Positions 58,301 through 64,000 of a stretch of 64,000 bases of DNA are shown here, one piece after another. Under the pieces are notes generated by a model. That model saw nothing but the letters and a program-made list of their open reading frames with translations, was not told where the DNA came from and ran no database searches. Made by a program: the position numbers and the translations under genes. The stretch's first letter is position 1. Each line of letters begins with the position of its first letter. The stretch spans positions 24,422,254 through 24,486,253 of the forward strand of contig OZ025260.1 of NCBI GenBank assembly GCA_964019135.1, given 5' to 3'. The DNA comes from Arenicola marina. Lineage: Eukaryota > Annelida > Polychaeta > Arenicolidae.

Positions 58301-61300
58301 GCTTCGCCGTGGCTCCAGGCACCCATACCCTGGTGGGGGTCAAGCGACAGGAGGTAGGTTCACAACTATCACCATGGCTCCAGACACCCACACCCTGGTG
58401 GGGGTCGAGAGACAGGAGGTAGGTTCACAACTATCACCATGGCGTCAGACACCCACACCCTGGTGGAGATCCAGCGACAGGAGGTAGGTTCACAACTATC
58501 ACCATGGCGTCAGACACCCACACCCTGGTGGGGATCCAGCGACAGGAGGTAGGTTCACAACTATCACCATGGCGTCAGACACCCACACCCTGGTGGGGAT
58601 CCAGCGACAGGCGGTAGGTTCACAACTATCACCATGGCGTCAGACACCCACACCCTGGTGGGGATCCAGCGACAGGAGGTAGGTTCACAACTATCACCAT
58701 GGCGTCAGACACCCACACCCTGGTGGGGATCCAGCGACAGGAGGTAGGTTCACAACTATCACCATGGCGTCAGACACCCACACCCTGGTGGGGGTCGAGC
58801 GACAGGAGGTAGGTTCACAACTATCACCATGGCGTCAGACACCCACACCCTGGTGGGGATCCAGCGACAGGAGGTAGGTTCACAACTATCACCATGGCGT
58901 CAGACACCCACACCCTGTTGGGGGTCAAGAGACATGAGGTAGGTTTACAACTATCACCATGGCTTCAGGCACCCATACCCTGGGGGAGTCAAGAGACAGG
59001 AGGTAGGTTTACAACTATCACCATGGCTCCAGGCACCCATACCCTGGGGGGGGGGGGAGTGAAGAGACATGAGGTAGGTTCACAACTATCACCATGGCAC
59101 CAGGCACCCATACCCTGGGGGGTCAAGCTACCGGAGATAGTTTAACAACTATTGCCGTGGCTCCAGGCACCCACTCCCTGGTGGGGGCCAAGCGACAAGA
59201 GTTAGATTAAAATTGCCTGCCCCCAATTGGTATTTACTTCACGGAGACACAAAGGTTATTCTTCGATAAAACGATATTTGTGCAATTATTTTCTGTGAGA
59301 TGAGTGTGTGTAACATATGTGTCATATGTGTCATAAATTTGAAATTGTTCGTTCCTCTTTGGCCCGGCAAACGGTGATTTTAACTTTACGACCAACAGCT
59401 GCGAGTTGAAATAATCCCCTTAATGTGGGGAATAAAGCCACTGTTATAGAGGCCTGAACACATATTAACCCTGACCTTGTGCTAAAGCACATGCATCAAT
59501 TACAATCCGGGAGGAAATTCACGAAAGCGTCATATTCTGTTCATTCAAGACACTGAAAATGAATCCTATTCTTTCAAATACGCGTGTACAGAATTATTGT
59601 ACTGAACAAATGTTGGCGGCCCTTGATATTTGCTACTGCGATAGCCCCTTCTGTGATCAATTGCAAACAATTTTGTAATTGACTTATACTATGACGAAAA
59701 TTGGAAGAAAAAAACCCCGATATAATTATTTAGCGTTTGGCAGGTGCACATCATGGAAGAACCGTACGGCGAGTGTGAAACTGGTGCAGCCCCCCACTCC
59801 GAGTGTCAAACCAAGCAGAAACTGAGGGCGGCCATTGACGTCTGTGGCTGTAGGAGTCTGTTCAGCACGGACCTCTCCCACGGTACGGCACAATGCCATG
59901 GAGTTTCAAAAAAATATTAAGCTCAAATTTGTTGATCAACAGCTCTCTGACCTGTAATCTCCTGTCAAGAAAACTTCAGCTGGGATTTACAAGAAATATT
60001 TAATGTTCTGCGACATAATCGGACATTTTGGGAAACCACACATTTTATCATTAATTAACATTTTGGAAAGTGCACACATTGTATCAATAATTAACATTTT
60101 GTACATCTGCACATGATATTTAAGCGCATCTGTGTGCTTGATCAGAGCCAAAATACGAGTATTTGAAATCACTATCAAGTTAATATAAACTTATTTTCCA
60201 ACTGTTTTCAGTTCCGTCAAAGCCATGTGATTTCCTGGATGAGATCAACTGCATACAAGAGTCAAAATGCAAGTGTTCTGATCCCTGGCGTGTGTGTACT
60301 AGCAGTGTAAAAATGAGCATTCTCTCACTTGGCCAAATCAAGATGGACCAGAATACTCCTACATGCCCCCTTTCATCTATTCGCTTTTGCTGTATTTTTT
60401 CACTGAACACATTTCTCACTCTGACAAATCGTACCTCATTGCTATAAGTGATCATGAATATGACATGTATCGTCGAGAACAATATTTGTATACAGGCCAC
60501 CCTTTTCGTAAAATTTCGCATGTAAAAATCATCCAGATTTTGATACTGTATATAGTCCTTTAAAGAAATCTTCCTAGGATGTCACTATCACCACTATCAC
60601 GCCTTTCTCATAAGGCTAGTTCATCTCACTGATATAAAAATAACAATTGTATAGTACTATATGTATTTGTATTCAGTTAATTCTGCTCGTCGACCGCAAT
60701 AGAAGCCGGATTAAGTTAGTGATACTACTGTTGTAGATAACATCTCGCGCACGGCGGCCGACGTCAGCATGTGCCCCATCCCTTGCCAGAGGACGCAGTA
60801 CGAACCCTCCCTCTCCTACGCCCTGCTCTCCAAGTTCAACACCGGAAGCGTCCTCTACCGCGGGGTGCCTTACGCCAGCCGCAAATTAACGTCGCTAGGC
60901 GACAAGCTGCAGGTTGCCCTGGAGACGAAGCATCGGGTCGTGCCCGACATCGTGATCAAGGATGGAGAGTACATGGACAGCCTACTGGAGCTGTCCGAAC
61001 ATCTCTGGCGCATCCTGAACGAGACTGACCACGTGATGAAGTCACCAGAGTCTCTGGCGTCCCGGTACCAGCTCCAGCCCATCTTGGGGACGGGCAACGA
61101 CGTAGCGGGAAGCATTCCAGTCGATTGGAGGACCGGACTGCTCGACAGACACGAGCGGCTCGCATCCAGAGCCGCATTCTACAGCTCATCAGTCTACCAA
61201 ATAGAGTCGATTACCGGTCGAATCCTCAGGTTATTGGGTGGACAGGAGGGTGAGACTCTGGTGGAGCTACTAGAAGAGTGTCAGGCCCTGGATGTGCAGG

Positions 61301-63219
61301 TGGCCAACATCACAGCGCTGCAGGGCTACCATTACAATACAGGGTTCGTTGCTCCGCCGCCTGGCATGCCAGGCGGCATGCCGCCATCACCACCAACGCC
61401 AACGCCGCCCCAAAACGACCAAGGATCAGACAAAGTGACAACCGCCGGGAGCGTGTCTGTCGATATGTCTGAGAGCGGTGAGGGGTCCGGGGAGATATCC
61501 GGGAGCGGTGAAGGATCCGGGGAGTTGTCACAGAGCGGTGAAGGGTTTCGGGAGTTATCGGGCAATTTCTCTGGCGATGGCAACGATACCACGGCTTCGA
61601 AGGATTCTGGGGCGCCTGACTGTCTCCATAAGTTGGGTGGGAGGTTTTACGATGGCAAGTGGATTGCCATGGACTTTGAGCAACGCCAGCACCAGATGCG
61701 GACCTACTTCGAAACGGACGTAGCGCGGTATTCGGAAAGCGCCGAAATGCTCTTCAACGATACGAGCACGAATCTGTCGGACATTGAGGAGCACGAAGAG
61801 TGTCTTGCGGCCGTCACGACGTTCAACGACACCGTGCCGTATGTCCAAGATCTAGTCGAAGCGGTTGCTTCTATCTTGAAGGAGACAGACATGGGAGAGC
61901 TCATCGAACAAGTGGCCAACCTCTCCATTAAATACAACGGTACCGCCCTCAGCAAGGTAATGGAGCCGTTCGACTACGGACCAGATCCGATTTGTCACTG
62001 GGTGCGCAAGTTCAGTTCCGCTGAGTATTATGGCGACCCGGGAGAGTTGGGAAAGGTGGTAGCCGGGATGTCTCGTATGGATGCCGCGTTGCTGTCCCAG
62101 GGTGAGGCGCTCAACCACTTTACGAGGATGTCGGACAAGATGGGCGATCTCCACTTCATGATGTACAGTCGGCTTCTGCCCCTGATGGAGTCTCTGCGAG
62201 CCTACCGCCAACACCGGATGACCAAGCTGGAGCTGTCCGAGGTGCTCCTCGCGGTGGCCACGCAGAACCTAGTGGCCGACTTCAGCTATATGGTCATCGA
62301 ATACATCGACCTACAGGATGACTTCATCCAGAACGCAATCCGGGCACGCGACCGCTTCAAGGAGAGCCACGCGATCATCGGGAGCCTCCTACTCCCGATC
62401 CAGAACTTCACCACGGTCTTTGCCGGTGACTTCTGGAAGAAGATCGTCCTGGCCAGCGATAACGAGAGCCTGAGCTCTTTCGCACAGAGCGCCATGTCGC
62501 ACAGGTCCAGTCCTGTCGACTACGACACCCTCTTCGACCTCCTTTTTGACCCCTACATCAGGTACCCGATGGAGAAGAGATTGATGACGTCACACGTTCA
62601 CGATCTATTTGTGAAGCAGTTTAGGCTGATTCAAATGGAGTTGTACAACTTTCGCACGGAGGCTATGATGGACAGCAAATTCTTTGTGTGAGTACCACGG
62701 AAAGGTATTCAGTCACCATAGACAGTCTTTTCACGCGCAGCGCGCTTTCTTCTTCGCAGCATCTTGCTCTTGTCTTAGATGGTGACATTGAAGTGTTCAT
62801 GTCGAGCATAGTCTTTATATCAGATATACCATATTACATAAAAAAAAACACGCGAACTACGTAATTCATCGATTTAGAATCGCTCTTCCCCCTGATACAT
62901 TTAGTTTGATCAATATCCGATGATAATCCGTTATTAGAATTTTGCACCTGCATGTTGATGTTGCAGAGATAACTTCATCCAGGTGGACGTGTTCTATAAG
63001 GAACTGAGCTACGAGCGCGTTCGCCAGCGGCCGGCCTTCGAGCTGCTGAGCCTGTTGAGCGAGGTGGGCGGCTTTCTGGGACTCCTGCTCGGAGCCAGCA
63101 TCCTCACCATCTGTGAGCTTCTCGACTACCTGGCGCTGGCACTGGCACGACGCATGCGCAACCGGAAATGGGTGGATCCGCATGGGCCTGATATTATCTC
63201 TGTCAAACCGTGTGCCTGA
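52070..63219 (+). CDS. DEG/ENaC sodium channel copy 3 (11 exons, 1117 aa)
   Basis: Exons: 52070-52374, 52790-52957, 53168-53241, 55672-55771, 56697-56821, 58032-58114, 58255-58353, 59744-59882, 60212-60268, 60737-62687, 62967-63219. They sum to 3354 nt and phases match copy 2 at every junction. His87-Gly88, TM1 (ILWLVCVLAAIIVF), FPAVTLCNPN, SCSWGGLPCDP, CPIPC, and TM2 with filter Gly1076-Ala-Ser1078 are all present, so the pore machinery looks intact. Expected role: subunit of a plasma-membrane Na+ channel; gating stimulus unknown. Intron 9 uses a GC donor (60269-60270) where copies 1 and 2 have GT. ATG 52070 is the first Met in frame before the conserved region; a TTG-initiated extension to 52001 is unlikely. 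Exon 10 carries a Ser-Gly-Glu tract absent from copy 2. Confidence 0.93.
52790..52957 (+). CDS. Copy 3 exon 2: TM1 and proximal ectodomain
   Basis: 168 nt encoding ILWLVCVLAAIIVFTWQVAE (TM1) and FPAVTLCNPNAF, with acceptor TTCCAG and donor TTCAG|GTGAGC. Confidence 0.95.
53474..53610. repeat. G-rich minisatellite
   Basis: Three to four units of about 46 bp built from GGGGGGTGTAGGCTGGGGAG and TGGGAGTGGAGGTT. The strong G-run periodicity would permit G-quadruplex folding. Confidence 0.85.
54650..55270. repeat. 25 bp satellite split by an interspersed repeat
   Basis: GATACCACTACAATACAGAT-type units flank a block (54740-55145) homologous to 6300-6720 and 19185-19600 in the arms of the large element. 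Shared words include TACAAATTAGTG, TGCTGTATTAAATAC and CACCGTGCGGGG. Confidence 0.75.
55975..56640. repeat. Interspersed repeat in copy 3 intron 4
   Basis: Related to the insertion in element A (46077-46577): shared CACGAATGGTTTTAG, ATCACAATAGAAGAGTTAAG and a closing GCCCTCTGCC. Exact ends were not resolved. Confidence 0.6.
57265..57911 (+). mobile_element. TAGGGCTGTAC-family element D with internal foldback
   Basis: It lies in copy 3 intron 5. TA precedes the left end; the right end is GTACAGCTCTGA. 57372-57513 is the inverse of 57775-57911, so the element contains a stem of about 140 bp. Confidence 0.75.
58311..59195 (+). repeat. Exon 7/intron 7 junction minisatellite of copy 3 (about 13 units)
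   Basis: The first unit overlaps exon 7 and its donor at 58354. Inner units carry GGGGATCCAGCGACAGGAGG in place of GGGGGTCAAGCGACAGGAGG. The outermost units (58960-59195) are degraded, with GGGGGGGGGG and GTCAAGAGACATGAGG variants. This gives an age gradient from exon to intron interior. Confidence 0.95.
60269..60270 (+). other. GC splice donor of copy 3 intron 9
   Basis: Exon 9 ends GAGTCAAAAT and the intron begins GCAAGTG. Copies 1 and 2 have GTAAGTG at the same place. GC-AG introns are a minor but functional class when the rest of the donor matches well, as here. Confidence 0.85.
60737..62687 (+). CDS. Copy 3 exon 10: giant thumb-region insert with Ser-Gly-Glu tract
   Basis: 1951 nt, open throughout. 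After CPIPCQRTQYEPSLSY it encodes about 600 residues not found in ordinary DEG/ENaC channels. Residues around 575-600 are Pro/Gly/Met-rich (PPPGMPGGMPPSPPTPTPP), and about 627-665 form an acidic repeat (SGEGSGE). Ser-Gly dipeptides in acidic context are potential glycosaminoglycan attachment sites. The last 230 residues (from LNHFTRMSDKMGD) are strongly conserved with copy 2, and the middle is not. Confidence 0.92.
62967..63219 (+). CDS. Copy 3 exon 11: selectivity filter, TM2, C-terminus
   Basis: Starts DNFIQVDVFYKELSYERV, then GGFLGLLLGASILTICELLD (filter GAS), RMRNRKW and a short tail ending SVKPCA, stop TGA at 63217-63219. Confidence 0.95.
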
Positions 63220-64000
63220 TGCCGGTGATGGTTGGTGACGGATTGTTTGCAAGGCGTACCCACTAAAGGGCTGGAGGCCTATCTGAGGGACGCCTATCTG
63301 TGAAGGCCTCTCGAGGGACACTTATCTAAAAACCTTGGGACGCCTAATTGGGTCACTTATCTGAGATCGCCTACCTGGGGAGAATCATCTGAGTAGACCT
63401 ATCTGAGGATGCATGTCCGCGGGCTTCTATTTAAGAACACCTATATGGGGTCGTCGGCGTACCCCCTTCTGACAGCGCATGTCTAAAGACGCGTATATTT
63501 TGACGCCTGTCTCGAGTTTCCTATCTAGGACACCTTTCTGGGGATTCCAATCTGGGACGCCTTCTGGGGACATCTATGTGGCGAATGTATCACTGAAGAT
63601 CTACGACTTTAGCTGCCATATGACGCAAAGATGCTTTCACCCAGTGCTTACGTGTTAATGATGTTTCATAATAGCAATATTTATTTAGCCTGTTATTGAC
63701 CTCAAACGGTTTAATGTAGTAAGAAAAGTCATGATTATATTTAAAGTCTCGGTGGAATGAAGGAAACTTCATGGAACATTTCAATGGTAACTGATATGTA
63801 AATGTATTTTGTATCAATGTATATGGTATATAGCATGCATTCAGGGGTTGAACTGGGTGGATCCGCATGCGCCTAAAATGATCTTTATCTAACCGTGTTT
63901 CTGATAGTGGTGACCAATTGTATGTAAGGCGTACCCACCAAGGCGCTGGACGCCTGTCTAAGGGACACCGAGGACGTCTATCTTAGGTTGTCTATCTGAA
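63220..64000. repeat. 3' flank: duplicated gene end and GGACGCCTATCTG repeats
   Basis: 63286-63580 is a degenerate array of about 15-25 bp units around GGGACGCCTATCTGAGG. 63859-63990 repeats the sequence of 63170-63300, including GGGTGGATCCGCATG (the last codons of the channel) and GGCGTACCCAC, so the 3' end of the gene was tandemly duplicated at about 690 bp spacing. The second copy has lost the coding frame. Confidence 0.8.

Noticed and set aside
61310..61848. Minus-strand open frames opposite copy 3 exon 10
   Set aside because: Shadows of the high-GC, biased codon use of the exon; the plus strand carries the conserved channel protein.

Overview
The window is eukaryotic genomic DNA. It has long introns with GT-AG splice sites, many minisatellites, tRNA-derived SINEs and nested DNA transposons, and no bacterial-style operons. 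Three paralogous DEG/ENaC (amiloride-sensitive / acid-sensing type) sodium channel genes lie within 64 kb. Lineage-specific DEG/ENaC expansion, compact exons and this repeat mix fit a marine invertebrate. An amphioxus-like deuterostome is my best guess, but the sequence does not prove it.

Layout. (1) 1-5035: a partial channel gene (copy 1, + strand), represented by coding exons 6-10 and ending abruptly in the middle of exon 10. (2) 5037-20852: a 15.8 kb mobile-element-like block with about 2.27 kb inverted terminal arms. Inside it two genes converge: a SAM-like + HECT-type ubiquitin-ligase-like gene (8217-11738, +, frameshifted) and a three-exon integrase/transposase (17015-12679, -, one in-frame stop). 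(3) 22843-42949: a complete 11-exon channel gene (copy 2, - strand, 1034 codons), tail-to-tail with copy 1. (4) 42950-52069: a head-to-head intergenic region full of repeats and transposon relics. (5) 52070-63219: a complete 11-exon channel gene (copy 3, + strand, 1117 codons). (6) 63220-64000: degenerate repeats, including a second copy of the gene's 3' end.

The channel genes share one exon plan, with exon phases and most exon lengths equal between copies. Exon 1 carries the cytoplasmic His-Gly motif, exon 2 has TM1, exons 3-9 encode the cysteine-rich ectodomain, exon 10 is a single exon of 1.76-1.95 kb, and exon 11 has the pre-TM2 region and the Gly-Ala-Ser selectivity filter. Exon 10 inserts about 590-650 residues where ordinary DEG/ENaC channels have only a short thumb-helix region. 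The intron after exon 7 carries, in all three copies, a roughly 65 bp tandem array whose unit is the exon 7/intron 7 junction itself, complete with the 5' splice site (about 11, 28 and 13 units).

The best candidates for something new are this splice-junction minisatellite, the giant thumb-domain exon, and the integrase + HECT-like element with very long inverted arms. All exon models were worked out by hand from frame, phase and splice-site agreement between paralogues. Family assignments rest on recognised motifs, not on database searches.
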